NCBI RefSeq assembly: GCF_049846925.1 | Contig: NZ_JBNCMT010000022.1 | Coordinates: forward strand, 32,545-96,544 | Direction: 5' to 3' | DNA: 64,000 bases | Source of the DNA: Brevibacillus_H sp049846925 | Lineage (GTDB): Bacteria; Bacillota; Bacilli; Brevibacillales; Brevibacillaceae | Shown here: piece after piece, positions 53,119 to 61,185 of the stretch | How positions within the stretch are numbered: position 1 is the stretch's first letter | Layout of the letters: the number at the start of each line of letters is the position of its first letter | Program-made: the position numbers and the translations under genes | Notes under the pieces: model-generated | The model's input: the letters and a program-made list of their open reading frames with translations, nothing else | What the model was told of the DNA's origin: nothing | Databases searched by the model: none

Positions 53119-54069
53119 ATGAAAGTCATCTATGGAAAAGATGCCACTCGCATCGACCTGACACCAGCGGTAAAAGACATCTCCTGGTCCTCTTCCCGAG
53201 GACAGATAGCACAAACGTGCGAAGTGTATATTCATGACCCGCCAGCGCTTGAAGCGGCGGGTTTTCTTATGGTCTTTACCGGGCAGTTACAGGAAGCAGA
53301 ACAGATTTTTCATGGGCCCATCGTCCGTTTTCAACGAGATGAAATAGCGGGTGGTGTCCAGGCCACAGCCTATGAGCTCTCCTGGTACCTACAGAAAAAT
53401 GAGACCTCACGGATTCTTGTAAAAGGAGATGCAGGTAAGGAACTGGAACGAATCATCCGGGCTACAGGCATTTCATTTTCGGTTCCTTCGTTTGGGTTTC
53501 AAGTCAACGAGCGAATGTCAGCACAATCTTATGCCAATCTGTATTCGACCCTTACCGAAAAAGCTTGGGAGCAAAAGGGCATACGTTATTTCCTCGACCA
53601 TCGGCGGGACAAGCTTGCCGTCATTCCTGAGGGGGGCAATTCACAAATTCCGTTGTTTCGAGCGGGGATGTTGTCTGCAAGCAGCAACGGGGAGAGCATT
53701 GAAGAGCTGTATACTGTCGTTACCGTGGAGAGGTATGCAGATGACAAGGTGGAAAGCAGTGTAACCAAAGAGCATGGAGATTTGATCAAAAAATATGGTC
53801 GCATGCAAAAAGTAATCGATGCCGGAGAAGAAAAAAATCTGGGTACTCTTGCCAGCAGTCAGTTAAGTAAATTGTCAAAGCTGACCAAGACACGCTCGAT
53901 TACCGTTATGCACGAAAATCCTCAAGCTGCCTTTCTTCGTTCGGGCTGGGCGATCAAGATTGCGGAGAAAGACGGAAAAACCATTACGGATTGGATCGTC
54001 ACCTCCTGCCGTACTCGTTGGAGACAGGATCAGTATACGATGGATTTGGAATTGGAAAGGAGGGAGTAG
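53119..54069 (+). CDS. xkdQ: Baseplate hub protein, XkdQ-like
   Basis: A 316-residue protein (XkdQ is about 325). DLTPAVKDISWSSSRGQIAQTCEVYIHDPP at the start, AYELSWYLQKNETSRIL near 90, and LEELY/TVVTVERYADD near 200 follow the family. It is the gpD-like hub that holds the tail spike complex. It is in a tight run with the flanking genes; ATG follows AAAGGAGGG. Confidence 0.85.
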   Translation: MKVIYGKDATRIDLTPAVKDISWSSSRGQIAQTCEVYIHDPPALEAAGFLMVFTGQLQEAEQIFHGPIVRFQRDEIAGGVQATAYELSWYLQKNETSRILVKGDAGKELERIIRATGISFSVPSFGFQVNERMSAQSYANLYSTLTEKAWEQKGIRYFLDHRRDKLAVIPEGGNSQIPLFRAGMLSASSNGESIEELYTVVTVERYADDKVESSVTKEHGDLIKKYGRMQKVIDAGEEKNLGTLASSQLSKLSKLTKTRSITVMHENPQAAFLRSGWAIKIAEKDGKTITDWIVTSCRTRWRQDQYTMDLELERRE

Positions 54070-54071
54070 CG

Positions 54072-54320
54072 TTGTATCAAGCTTTGTCACGAATCATGGA
54101 AGGGGCAAAACACGGAATTACCAATACAGAAATCGAATTTGGCAGTTTGCAATCTCACAGCCCTGTCAGTATCAAGCTGGATGAAGATCCGATTCCTTTG
54201 CAGCAGGAGGAACTCGTTTTATTTAAAGGTACCGTTTTTAAGCCTGAGCAGGTAGGGACACGTCTTGCTCTTTTGCGTTGTACAAACGGACAGTATCTCG
54301 TTTTGGGTGAGGTGGAGTAG
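54072..54320 (+). CDS. xkdR: DUF2577 / XkdR-like baseplate protein
   Basis: An 82-residue protein from TTG 54072 (GGAAAGGAGGGAG upstream), starting MYQALSRIMEGAKHGITNTEIEFG and ending LALLRCTNGQYLVLGEVE. Size, order after xkdQ and the small OB-like beta pattern fit XkdR. Longer in-frame starts upstream would lie within xkdQ. Confidence 0.78.
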   Translation: MYQALSRIMEGAKHGITNTEIEFGSLQSHSPVSIKLDEDPIPLQQEELVLFKGTVFKPEQVGTRLALLRCTNGQYLVLGEVE

Positions 54321-54321
54321 G

Positions 54322-54759
54322 ATGTTTCCTGACTTTGAGAAGGAAGAAGTAGGGGTTCTTTTGCTAGGAGTGGCAGGTGCGATTCCCTGGACCTATCGAT
54401 TCAACTGGGAGAACAAACAGCTCGTCACAGGATTAGATGGACGTTTTCTGAAGACATTGACCTATGCAGAATATCTGGAAGAAGTCGCAAAAAAAATCCT
54501 TAACACCAAACGCTTTCAATACAGTATCTATTCTGAACGTATGGGTGTTGATTTTCTTGATGACATCGGTAAACTTCGTAATCAACTGTCTCTGCCTGCC
54601 ATCAAAGTCCAGGTGGAAGAAGCACTGGAAGCGCATAGTGAGATCGAGCAGGCAGAAGTCACAGATATTCATTTTGAGCATGAGCAAGTGGTCTTTACAG
54701 TTGCCATCGAAGGTGTTCGAGGAAAAACGAGAGTAGAGGTGAATGTATGGCAACGTTAG
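54322..54759 (+). CDS. xkdS: gp25/DUF2634-like baseplate wedge protein, XkdS-like
   Basis: A 145-residue protein from ATG 54322, two bases after the xkdR stop. PWTYRFNWENKQLVTGLDGRFLKTLTYAEYLEEVAKKILNTKRFQYSIYSERMGVDF is characteristic of XkdS, the wedge component related to T4 gp25. It overlaps the next gene by 13 bases. Confidence 0.82.
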   Translation: MFPDFEKEEVGVLLLGVAGAIPWTYRFNWENKQLVTGLDGRFLKTLTYAEYLEEVAKKILNTKRFQYSIYSERMGVDFLDDIGKLRNQLSLPAIKVQVEEALEAHSEIEQAEVTDIHFEHEQVVFTVAIEGVRGKTRVEVNVWQR

Positions 54760-55562
54760 AAAAGCCGGAAATGCCGATATTACGTGAGACACCCGAGCAG
54801 ATTTACCAGCGCATGGTCAATCGTTTGACGGCTATGGCAGAAAAAAGAGGCGAAACAGCCCCAGCAACGGCAGAAGGGGAAATATTTTATGACTTGTTGT
54901 TTCCCATAGCAGCAGAGATTAGCGAGCAGCAACAGCTTTTGGAATATGCTTTTTTGCAAGGGTTCGTGCCTTGGGCTGATGGGGAATATCTGGATGCTCA
55001 TGGGTTTCTGATCGGTCTTGCACGTAACACGAACGAAACAGATGAGGCATACAGAATGCGTCTCATCGAAAGGGCAAGGTTGGAAGAAGGAAACGGTCGA
55101 AGAATCGATTATGAACAATGGGCCCGACAAATTTCCGGAGTGGGTGGTGCGGTCGCGATTGAGAAAAAACGCCATGATTTATCCATCGATGTCTATATTA
55201 CGGATAGTAACGGACAGCCTTCCACACCCGAATTTGCTCAACAGGTACGAGAGATAATGGAAAACAAGCGCATCGCTCTACATGACCTGCAAGTGCATCC
55301 CGCTGTTGTTTTCGCAGTAAATATTTCGGTGAAAATAAAACTTCTTCCGGGCTCGGATCAGGCAGCCGTCCTTCCATTGATAACGAAGAGAATAAACAAT
55401 TACCTGAAAGGGCGAGCATTAGTTGTGTATCAACAACTTGGTGCTCTCTTTTTGGTTGATGGAGTTCAAGACTATTCTCAATTTACCTTAAATGGAGGAA
55501 CATCAAATCTAACAGTACCAGATAATGCTGTATCCGTACTGATGCTGGGGGTGACTTCATGA
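54747..55562 (+). CDS. xkdT: Baseplate J-like protein, XkdT-like
   Basis: A 271-residue protein. PATAEGEIFYDLLFPIAAEISEQQQLLEYAFLQGFVPWADGEYLDAHGFLIGLAR is the baseplate J signature, followed by YRMRLIERARLEEGNGRR. It is shorter than XkdT of PBSX (about 348) but complete at both ends. It forms the baseplate wedge with XkdS. Confidence 0.85.
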   Translation: MATLEKPEMPILRETPEQIYQRMVNRLTAMAEKRGETAPATAEGEIFYDLLFPIAAEISEQQQLLEYAFLQGFVPWADGEYLDAHGFLIGLARNTNETDEAYRMRLIERARLEEGNGRRIDYEQWARQISGVGGAVAIEKKRHDLSIDVYITDSNGQPSTPEFAQQVREIMENKRIALHDLQVHPAVVFAVNISVKIKLLPGSDQAAVLPLITKRINNYLKGRALVVYQQLGALFLVDGVQDYSQFTLNGGTSNLTVPDNAVSVLMLGVTS

Positions 55563-56200
55563 TCGAAGAAAAATACCGTGAAAGATTGCCACCTTACTGG
55601 TACGAGAACAAAGTAGCAGAATACTATTTTGAAGGCTCTGGACAAGAGGTCTTTCAGCAATCAGAGGTCATTCAAGATCTAAGCAAGCAAATGGTACTGC
55701 CTTTTGCCACCTACTCCTTGGATACCTGGGATTGGATTTTCTTCGGGGATACACAGATGGGCAATCAGCAAGAAAGACGAAAGGGGATTCAAAATAAAAA
55801 TCTCGCCAAATCCAGTTTTTCCATGGAGACTCTACGGCAAATGGGAGTGATTGCTGGAAAGCTCGACAAGGTGACTGAAAATTTTGTTACCAGAGAAATC
55901 ATGTTTGAGTTTTCGGACATCATGCCAGTATATCTGATTGATCTTGAAAGAGATTTTGAACGAATACGGCCCGTTCACGTCCAAGGTAGTCAAGCATTGA
56001 TAAAGTCATCCGGGGGTGCGGTGATCGTCAATGCATACGTCCGTTCCTTTGAGGTGGATTATCCAATTTGCGGTACATTTTACCCGGAGGATGGCTTAGA
56101 AGGTCGAATTTATCGTGAATCAATTGCGCTTAAGAGCGCAGCACGTACACACAATGTTAACTATCCATTAACGAATGAATTTTATTCCATGGTGGAATAA
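55559..56200 (+). CDS. xkdU: Tail protein of the XkdU/DUF2313 (gpI-like) family
   Basis: A 213-residue protein starting ERLPPYWYENKVAEYYFEGSGQEV, with LDTWDWIFFGD near 55 and RRKGIQNKNLAKSSFSMETLRQMG. It lies directly after the baseplate J gene (ATGA overlap), as xkdU does in PBSX. It should link the baseplate to the fibre. Confidence 0.78.
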   Translation: MIEEKYRERLPPYWYENKVAEYYFEGSGQEVFQQSEVIQDLSKQMVLPFATYSLDTWDWIFFGDTQMGNQQERRKGIQNKNLAKSSFSMETLRQMGVIAGKLDKVTENFVTREIMFEFSDIMPVYLIDLERDFERIRPVHVQGSQALIKSSGGAVIVNAYVRSFEVDYPICGTFYPEDGLEGRIYRESIALKSAARTHNVNYPLTNEFYSMVE

Positions 56201-56213
56201 GGAGGTGCCACTA

Positions 56214-56522
56214 TTGGCAATTGTGCAAAATCGATTATTGGAGCTCTTGCAAAACGATGTAAGCAATCACATCAATAAAGCTCTGGTGAATGTCGACGGC
56301 CAGTTGAAGTCCTATCCAATCTTCAAGACGACTTCATCTGGATTCAAGGTCACGAAATATGTGTACCTGGATGATATTCAGGCGCAAGGTCAAATACAAA
56401 CCGTTTCACTCTTAGATAGTAGCGGAAACACACTTGCCACTAAATCGCTGAACATTAAAAAAGGCGACAGTGGCCTATTAATTGCATTTGAACTTGAAGT
56501 GAAAGTTGAGGTGAGCTCATAG
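56214..56522 (+). CDS. Small tail protein of unknown function
   Basis: A 102-residue protein from TTG 56214, preceded by AAGGAGGTG at the correct distance; an in-frame ATG at 56175 would lie inside xkdU. The N-terminus is helical (AIVQNRLLELLQNDVSNHINKALV), the rest is beta-rich (VTKYVYLDDIQAQGQIQTVSLLDSSG). Its location before the fibre gene suggests a baseplate-to-fibre adaptor. No family is recognised. Confidence 0.6.
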   Translation: MAIVQNRLLELLQNDVSNHINKALVNVDGQLKSYPIFKTTSSGFKVTKYVYLDDIQAQGQIQTVSLLDSSGNTLATKSLNIKKGDSGLLIAFELEVKVEVSS

Positions 56523-57532
56523 TGTCGTATGTAAAGACAAATTGGATTGATCACATCATCGATCCGACAACAGGTAATATCGTACAGCAAGGCACCAAGT
56601 TTACATCCACACGGGCAAACAAATTTGAACAAGGGATTGAAGATGCTCATAAGCTTGTGGAGAGTTTGGCAGAGAATGTGGTCGGAAGTTCGGTTATTTC
56701 GGGTCTTTCGTTTTCCGCAAGTGGTCTCACTGCTAACTATACGGCCGGTATCGCTTACGTAAATGGAGTTCGTTTTGAAGTGGCTGCCAGTTCACTGCCA
56801 TTAGCCGCTACTCAAGGACAATTTATATACTTGGACAGTGACGGACTGGTGAAGACTACCACTACGCAGTCTACAGCAGAAGCAAAATGCTTGCTCTGGT
56901 ATTTTGCGACGGATGCTAGCGCTGTGATCACGTCAAATGACAGAAAAAAGAAATTAGGAGTAGTCTGGCACTCAGGAAACTTTAATCCAACTACCAAGGC
57001 AGATTTAACACAAGTAGTACGAGCGGATGCGACTACAACGATGAACAAAACTACAGAGTTAAAGAAAATTGCCAATAACGATGGTGCGACATACACGATC
57101 ATTGACGCAGATGCAAAACTTTATCGTGCAGTCTATAACGACTTGGCAGAGTTATTTGAACATAAGGAACCCAGTGAACCTGGCGATATCCTTGTTTCCG
57201 TCTACGGCAATGTGGAAAAGAGCTCCATACCTTATGATAAACGTGTAGTTGGCGTCCATTCAGATACATTTGGCATTTGTTTGGGTGGAGAAAACAAAAC
57301 ATCGCCGCAAGAAAATTACGATAAATATACTCCTATTGGAATATCCGGTCGTGTTTTTACGAAAGTAATTGGAGACATCGAGGAAGGTGACTTAATCACG
57401 GCCTCGGATATACCTGGTGTAGGGATGAAAGCAGAAAACTATTTACCAGGAACTGTAGTAGGAAAAGCGCTGGAAACATGTAAAAATACGCAGGGAATTT
57501 ACCGGGTTCAAATGCTCATCATGAACTTGTAG
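56522..57532 (+). CDS. Tail fibre / receptor-binding-type protein
   Basis: A 336-residue protein with a GTG start overlapping the previous stop. The N-terminus TNWIDHIIDPTTGNIVQQGTKFTSTRANKFEQGIEDAH is the attachment part found in Gram-positive tail fibres. The middle is Ser/Thr-rich repetitive beta. The C-terminus (YNDLAELFEHKEPSEPGDILVSVYGN, VVGVHSDTFGICLGG, VGKALETCKN) resembles the fibre head domain shared by several phage fibres. It is followed immediately by the radical SAM cassette. Confidence 0.75.
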   Translation: MSYVKTNWIDHIIDPTTGNIVQQGTKFTSTRANKFEQGIEDAHKLVESLAENVVGSSVISGLSFSASGLTANYTAGIAYVNGVRFEVAASSLPLAATQGQFIYLDSDGLVKTTTTQSTAEAKCLLWYFATDASAVITSNDRKKKLGVVWHSGNFNPTTKADLTQVVRADATTTMNKTTELKKIANNDGATYTIIDADAKLYRAVYNDLAELFEHKEPSEPGDILVSVYGNVEKSSIPYDKRVVGVHSDTFGICLGGENKTSPQENYDKYTPIGISGRVFTKVIGDIEEGDLITASDIPGVGMKAENYLPGTVVGKALETCKNTQGIYRVQMLIMNL

Positions 57533-57548
57533 GAGGATCGGAATATAA

Positions 57549-58883
57549 ATGCCAAAAAATGGACTGTATATCACGGAATCCGATTTCCAGCAGTGGGGAG
57601 ATCATTTTTCAACATTAGCCAATTCAGCCTGTTCAAGTGACAATCGGGAAGGAAGAGGGATTGTTGCAAGAAACATTACGTTTATCGTTACAGAACAATG
57701 CAATCTGGCCTGCACCTATTGTTATGAAACTCATAAAACCACGAAGCGAATGAGCAAAGAGGTAGCCAAACAAGCGGTCGATTTCATTTTTGACAAGGAA
57801 AAAATAAACGGGTATTGGGGCGATGAATCGCAGGGGGTCATTTTGGATTTCATCGGCGGAGAGCCTTTACTTGAAATTGATCTCATGGATTACATTGTAG
57901 AATACTTCAAGTTCAAAGCATTTCAATTGAAACACCCGTGGTTCACCAATTATATGATCAGTGTTAGCACGAACGGAACACTATTCCTTAGCAATAAGGT
58001 ACAAAGGTTCATGGAAAGAAATCCCGGAAAAGTCAGTATGTCGATCAGCATTGACGGCAACAAGGATTTGCATGATGCATGTCGTGTTTTTCATGACGGA
58101 CGAGGCAGTTATGATGTCGTAGAGAAAGCTGTTAAGAAAAACGTTAGTTTAGGGAATGTTTACACAAAAATGACAGTATCTCCGTTTAATATCCAACATT
58201 TAGTGGAAGCCATCCAAAACTTATGGGATCTCGGACTGAAAGGTGGAATGATGAATGTCGTTTTTGAAAAAGGATGGAACATTCATCATGCCAGATTACT
58301 CTATCAAAAGTTAAAAGAAGTCGCCGACATCATGATTGAAAAGGAGATATACAAAACACATTTTGTTTCATTTTTCGATGAAAGTATTGGAACCCCAAGA
58401 GTCAATAATAACAACTATTGTGGGGGAAATGGAGAAATGCTGGCAATCAGTGTAGATGGAAAATGCTCACCCTGCCTCAGATTTTTGAAATATTCTCTCT
58501 TCCGCAGAGAAGAACAGATCGTGGGCGATATTTTTACCGAGTTGGAGTCCAAAGAAAAAAATCGTTGGTTAAACCGCTTGAAAAATATTACCATGACTTC
58601 TCAGAGTCCGCCCAAATGCCAGGATTGCCAGGTGGCATCTGGATGTGGTGGTTGTACAGCTTTTAACTACGATTTCACCGGGAATCCGGATCAGAAAGCT
58701 ACATTTTCCTGCAAAATGCACCGTGCCAGGGTTTTGGCAAACGTTTATTTTTGGAATCGATTATACAGACGTTTGGGTCTCGCTAAAAGGTTTCCGATGA
58801 ATATGCCATTAGCCTGGGGATTGGAACTGGTTGATGAAGACGAGTATTGGATGCTTTCTGAGTTAGCAAAACACAGTAATTAA
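57549..58883 (+). CDS. Radical SAM/SPASM peptide-maturase-like enzyme
   Basis: A 444-residue protein. The SAM cluster motif is Cys51-x3-Cys55-x2-Cys58 in TEQCNLACTYCYE, followed by FIGGEPLLE near 108 and SISIDG near 155. The C-terminal SPASM region has Cys291, 306, 309, 357, 360, 366, 369 and 388 (CGGNGEM, GKCSPC, CQDCQVASGCGGC, SCKM), enough for two auxiliary [4Fe-4S] clusters. This is the architecture of enzymes that make thioether or other cross-links in ribosomal peptides. From memory, a subgroup acts on proteins with Cxxx repeats. The protein with 48 cysteines encoded two genes downstream is the obvious substrate. It lies 16 bp after the fibre gene, with AGGAGG upstream. Confidence 0.85.
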   Translation: MPKNGLYITESDFQQWGDHFSTLANSACSSDNREGRGIVARNITFIVTEQCNLACTYCYETHKTTKRMSKEVAKQAVDFIFDKEKINGYWGDESQGVILDFIGGEPLLEIDLMDYIVEYFKFKAFQLKHPWFTNYMISVSTNGTLFLSNKVQRFMERNPGKVSMSISIDGNKDLHDACRVFHDGRGSYDVVEKAVKKNVSLGNVYTKMTVSPFNIQHLVEAIQNLWDLGLKGGMMNVVFEKGWNIHHARLLYQKLKEVADIMIEKEIYKTHFVSFFDESIGTPRVNNNNYCGGNGEMLAISVDGKCSPCLRFLKYSLFRREEQIVGDIFTELESKEKNRWLNRLKNITMTSQSPPKCQDCQVASGCGGCTAFNYDFTGNPDQKATFSCKMHRARVLANVYFWNRLYRRLGLAKRFPMNMPLAWGLELVDEDEYWMLSELAKHSN

Positions 58884-58903
58884 AAAATAGGAGGAATGAA
58901 AAG

Positions 58904-59350
58904 ATGTTGCAAGAAAATAGGGAATTTTTGGTGAGTTTGTTAAACCTGAATTTGAAGCTGGATGCTCTGGATGAAACGATCGTCAATGAGCTTGAAAGTA
59001 TTTTTGCCAATGAAGCCATTAACAACTATGAAAAACAGCTGGTAGTTGAACAGTTGAGAAAACGAATTGAACTGATCAGTGATCAAAACAAAGATTTTTT
59101 ACAGAAGGTTGTCAGTCATTTCCCAGACAATATCTACGTACATGATTACTTACGGTTGCAGTTAATCGAGCTGGGAGATGTTAAGGAAAATATCAGTTCC
59201 ATACTGGAGAACATTTTGAATAAAACCTATGATTTTGCGGAGGATCAAAAGCTGGAATACATGTTTTACGATAAAATTGTTAAATTTACCATTCTCCAAG
59301 GCGAATCTGAACTAATTAAAAAGGCTATTGATAAAATTCAATCGATTTAG
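58904..59350 (+). CDS. Small helical protein, probable partner of the maturase
   Basis: A 148-residue, almost wholly helical and acidic protein without cysteine (MLQENREFLVSLLNLNLKLDALDETIVNELESIF...). No motif is recognised. It lies 20 bp after the radical SAM gene with an AGGAGG ribosome site, in front of a terminator and the Cys-repeat gene. A substrate-recognition or chaperone role is an inference from position only. Confidence 0.65.
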   Translation: MLQENREFLVSLLNLNLKLDALDETIVNELESIFANEAINNYEKQLVVEQLRKRIELISDQNKDFLQKVVSHFPDNIYVHDYLRLQLIELGDVKENISSILENILNKTYDFAEDQKLEYMFYDKIVKFTILQGESELIKKAIDKIQSI

Positions 59351-59395
59351 CTGATTGAATTTTTAAATTAGATTAAGAATTTACAAGTTTGGGGC

Positions 59396-59438
59396 CCCGC
59401 CCGACGCCAGTGATAGCTTGTGTCGGGTGGGTTTTCTT
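59396..59438 (+). terminator. Intrinsic terminator/attenuator between the maturase pair and the Cys-repeat gene
   Basis: CCCGCCCGACGC pairs with GTGTCGGGTGGG over 12 bp (two G-U pairs), followed by TTTTCTTAT. The ribosome site of the next gene follows directly, leaving no room for a promoter downstream. Confidence 0.65.
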
Positions 59439-59454
59439 ATGGGGGGATAACAAT

Positions 59455-60354
59455 ATGGTGGCTAGTTGTAGTACATGTAGTGGTACATGCGATAGTATGT
59501 GTGGTTCGGCATCACAAAATGGTTGTATTGGTTGTACAGGTACATGTAGCAGTACATGTGGGGGTGGTTGTTCAGGGATATGCACAGGCTGTACGGGCAC
59601 CTGCTCAACAACTTGCACAAGTAGTTGTGGAACGGGTTGTTCTGGAACGTGTTCGGGTACATGCTCAGGCACCTGCACAGGAGGCTGCGGCGGTTGTTCG
59701 GGCAACTGTTCGGGTACATGCTCAGGCACCTGCACAGGAGGCTGCGGCGGTTGTTCGGGCAACTGTTCGGGTACATGCTCAGGCACCTGCACAGGAGGCT
59801 GCGGCGGTTGTTCGGGCAACTGTTCGGGTACATGCTCAGGCACCTGCACAGGAGGCTGCAGCGGTTGTTCGGGCAGCTGTTCGGGTACATGCTCAGGGAC
59901 TTGTACAGGAGGATGCAGTGGATGTTCTGGAACTTGCTCGGGTACATGCACAAGCTGTACTGGTAGTTGCACCGGGTCATGCACGGGAACTTGCTCAGGG
60001 GATTGTAATAACGGATGTACCTCTACATCTGCCTCTTCCTTCATTTCAACGCTGGGCAACAATATCAAAAACAAGGGATATATTACCCAAACAGACTTTA
60101 ATGATTTATTGAAATCGATAAAAGGTGAATTAAGCAGACGTGGCAAGGTGATTCCTCAACCAAATTATGTTACTACTCCGGCACAAGGCATCGCAGTTTT
60201 GCTTGAGCATGCTCAAAAATTCTTTGATAACGTGAAAGCGATGAATGCGGCAAGAACAGATAGTGTGGGTGCAGATAAAATTGTAAAGACCAATGATATC
60301 AACTCGGCAATCGATTACGTAAGAACTTTGATGGCACAAAATATTAAGGCATAG
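59455..60354 (+). CDS. Cysteine-rich Cxxx-repeat protein, presumed substrate of the radical SAM enzyme
   Basis: A 299-residue protein from ATG 59455, chosen because GGGGGG stands eight bases upstream; an in-frame extension to 59389 runs through the terminator hairpin. Residues about 5-194 contain 48 cysteines spaced CxxxC, with an occasional CxxC, separated only by Gly, Ser, Thr and a few Asn/Asp: units such as SGTCSGTCTGGCGGCSGNC repeated about five times. The last 105 residues contain no cysteine and look like a folded helical domain (FISTLGNNIKNKGYITQTDFNDLLKSI…, AQGIAVLLEHAQKFFDNV). There is no signal peptide. As the last large tail-operon gene it could be a cross-linked rod, spike or carried effector. 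Confidence 0.8.
   Translation: MVASCSTCSGTCDSMCGSASQNGCIGCTGTCSSTCGGGCSGICTGCTGTCSTTCTSSCGTGCSGTCSGTCSGTCTGGCGGCSGNCSGTCSGTCTGGCGGCSGNCSGTCSGTCTGGCGGCSGNCSGTCSGTCTGGCSGCSGSCSGTCSGTCTGGCSGCSGTCSGTCTSCTGSCTGSCTGTCSGDCNNGCTSTSASSFISTLGNNIKNKGYITQTDFNDLLKSIKGELSRRGKVIPQPNYVTTPAQGIAVLLEHAQKFFDNVKAMNAARTDSVGADKIVKTNDINSAIDYVRTLMAQNIKA
59653..59937 (+). repeat. Five tandem 57-bp repeats in the Cys-rich gene
   Basis: Units begin at 59653, 59710, 59767, 59824 and 59881. The first three are identical at all 57 bases; the fourth differs at two bases and the fifth at more. Each unit encodes 19 residues with five cysteines. Confidence 0.93.
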
Positions 60355-60401
60355 GTTTTGGTTTCCATTGCTGAAACAAAAAGATTATTGATGGCTTCTT
60401 T

Positions 60402-60420
60402 TGGGGGATTGGCCACCCCC
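60402..60420 (+). terminator. Weak hairpin after the Cys-rich gene
   Basis: GGGGG pairs with CCCCC around ATTGGCCA. The following sequence (TCCTTCTTG) has only a poor T tract, so read-through to the next genes is likely. Confidence 0.4.
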
Positions 60421-60461
60421 TCCTTCTTGATAATATGGATAAAAGGTAAGGGGAAAATGGT

Positions 60462-60761
60462 ATGCTGATCAATTATGTTTTGGAAGTGGATGAAACATAT
60501 CGACATAACGGAAAGCGAAAAAGGTATCTATTTGAAGTACAAGACGAAGATAAAGCAATTGAAGCGTATGAGAATGCGTGGAGAGGTATGGTTACATTAT
60601 CTATTGTAGAAATGGACGACGAATATAACATTGTCAAACAATATTTGCACACTGACACCTCTGGCAATAAGTACATCAAGGGAAGCCCCTATTATCATTT
60701 TCCAACGGTTCCGAGAATTGCAAAGGCAGAACTACTGCAAAGGGGGAAAAAATTAAAATGA
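60462..60761 (+). CDS. Hypothetical protein in the Cys-repeat cassette (99 residues)
   Basis: A cysteine-free protein (MLINYVLEVDETYRHNGKRKRYLFEVQDEDKAIEAYENAW...) with mixed alpha/beta pattern and a basic C-terminus. AAGGGG stands eight bases upstream. Its stop overlaps the next start (ATGA), so the two are coupled. No family is recognised. Confidence 0.6.
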   Translation: MLINYVLEVDETYRHNGKRKRYLFEVQDEDKAIEAYENAWRGMVTLSIVEMDDEYNIVKQYLHTDTSGNKYIKGSPYYHFPTVPRIAKAELLQRGKKLK

Positions 60762-61177
60762 TTTTATATGCACAGGATCAATTAATGCAGTTGGTTTTAG
60801 ATTTGAAAGAGGAAGAAAGAATCTTTATTGAAGCAAATGCTGAAGTATGCCGGAGGATTAATTATTTGATTTTTCAAAAAACCGCGTATCAAAATCTCTT
60901 TTTATCGTATATCAACAAAACGAGTGAAGAGGCGGATCGCTTTCATCTCGAAGATTTTCTCCAACAGCTAACTCAAGTATACCTTGATGAATATGAAGAA
61001 ACCAAAAATGAAGCAATACGATTGTTGGGACCAGAATTGTATTTGCTAATTATGGAGCCTCGTAATAATAGACATTACTACATCGATACAGAGAGAAGAC
61101 AACTAATCATTTCATTGAGAGGAAAGCAGAGGGTCAATCTCCATTCGTGTGATTGTGCCACTCATTCAAAGGTATAG
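60758..61177 (+). CDS. Hypothetical protein in the Cys-repeat cassette (139 residues)
   Basis: A mainly helical protein (DLKEEERIFIEANAEVCRRINYLIFQKTAYQNLFL...) ending in a short Cys/His segment (HSCDCATHSKV) that could bind metal. It is coupled to the preceding gene by ATGA and is followed by the NifU-like gene after 8 bp. Function is unknown. Confidence 0.6.
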   Translation: MILYAQDQLMQLVLDLKEEERIFIEANAEVCRRINYLIFQKTAYQNLFLSYINKTSEEADRFHLEDFLQQLTQVYLDEYEETKNEAIRLLGPELYLLIMEPRNNRHYYIDTERRQLIISLRGKQRVNLHSCDCATHSKV

Positions 61178-61185
61178 GGGTTATT

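Noticed and set aside
57549..58883. Anaerobic sulfatase maturase or PQQ-type enzyme unrelated to the tail element
   Set aside because: No sulfatase or other known target is nearby, whereas a Cxxx-repeat protein and an Fe-S scaffold lie in the same operon.
59653..59937. CRISPR-like array because of regularly spaced identical repeats
   Set aside because: The 57-bp units are directly adjacent with no unique spacers, lie in frame within a gene, and no cas gene is near.
59373..60146. A 257-residue minus-strand ORF made of Pro/Glu/Val/Gln repeats (VPEQLPEQP), and two other long frames in the same stretch
   Set aside because: They are shadows of the Cys-repeat gene. Repeat DNA without stops keeps all frames open. 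The plus-strand frame has the ribosome site, the SPASM-type maturase neighbour and a folded C-terminal domain.
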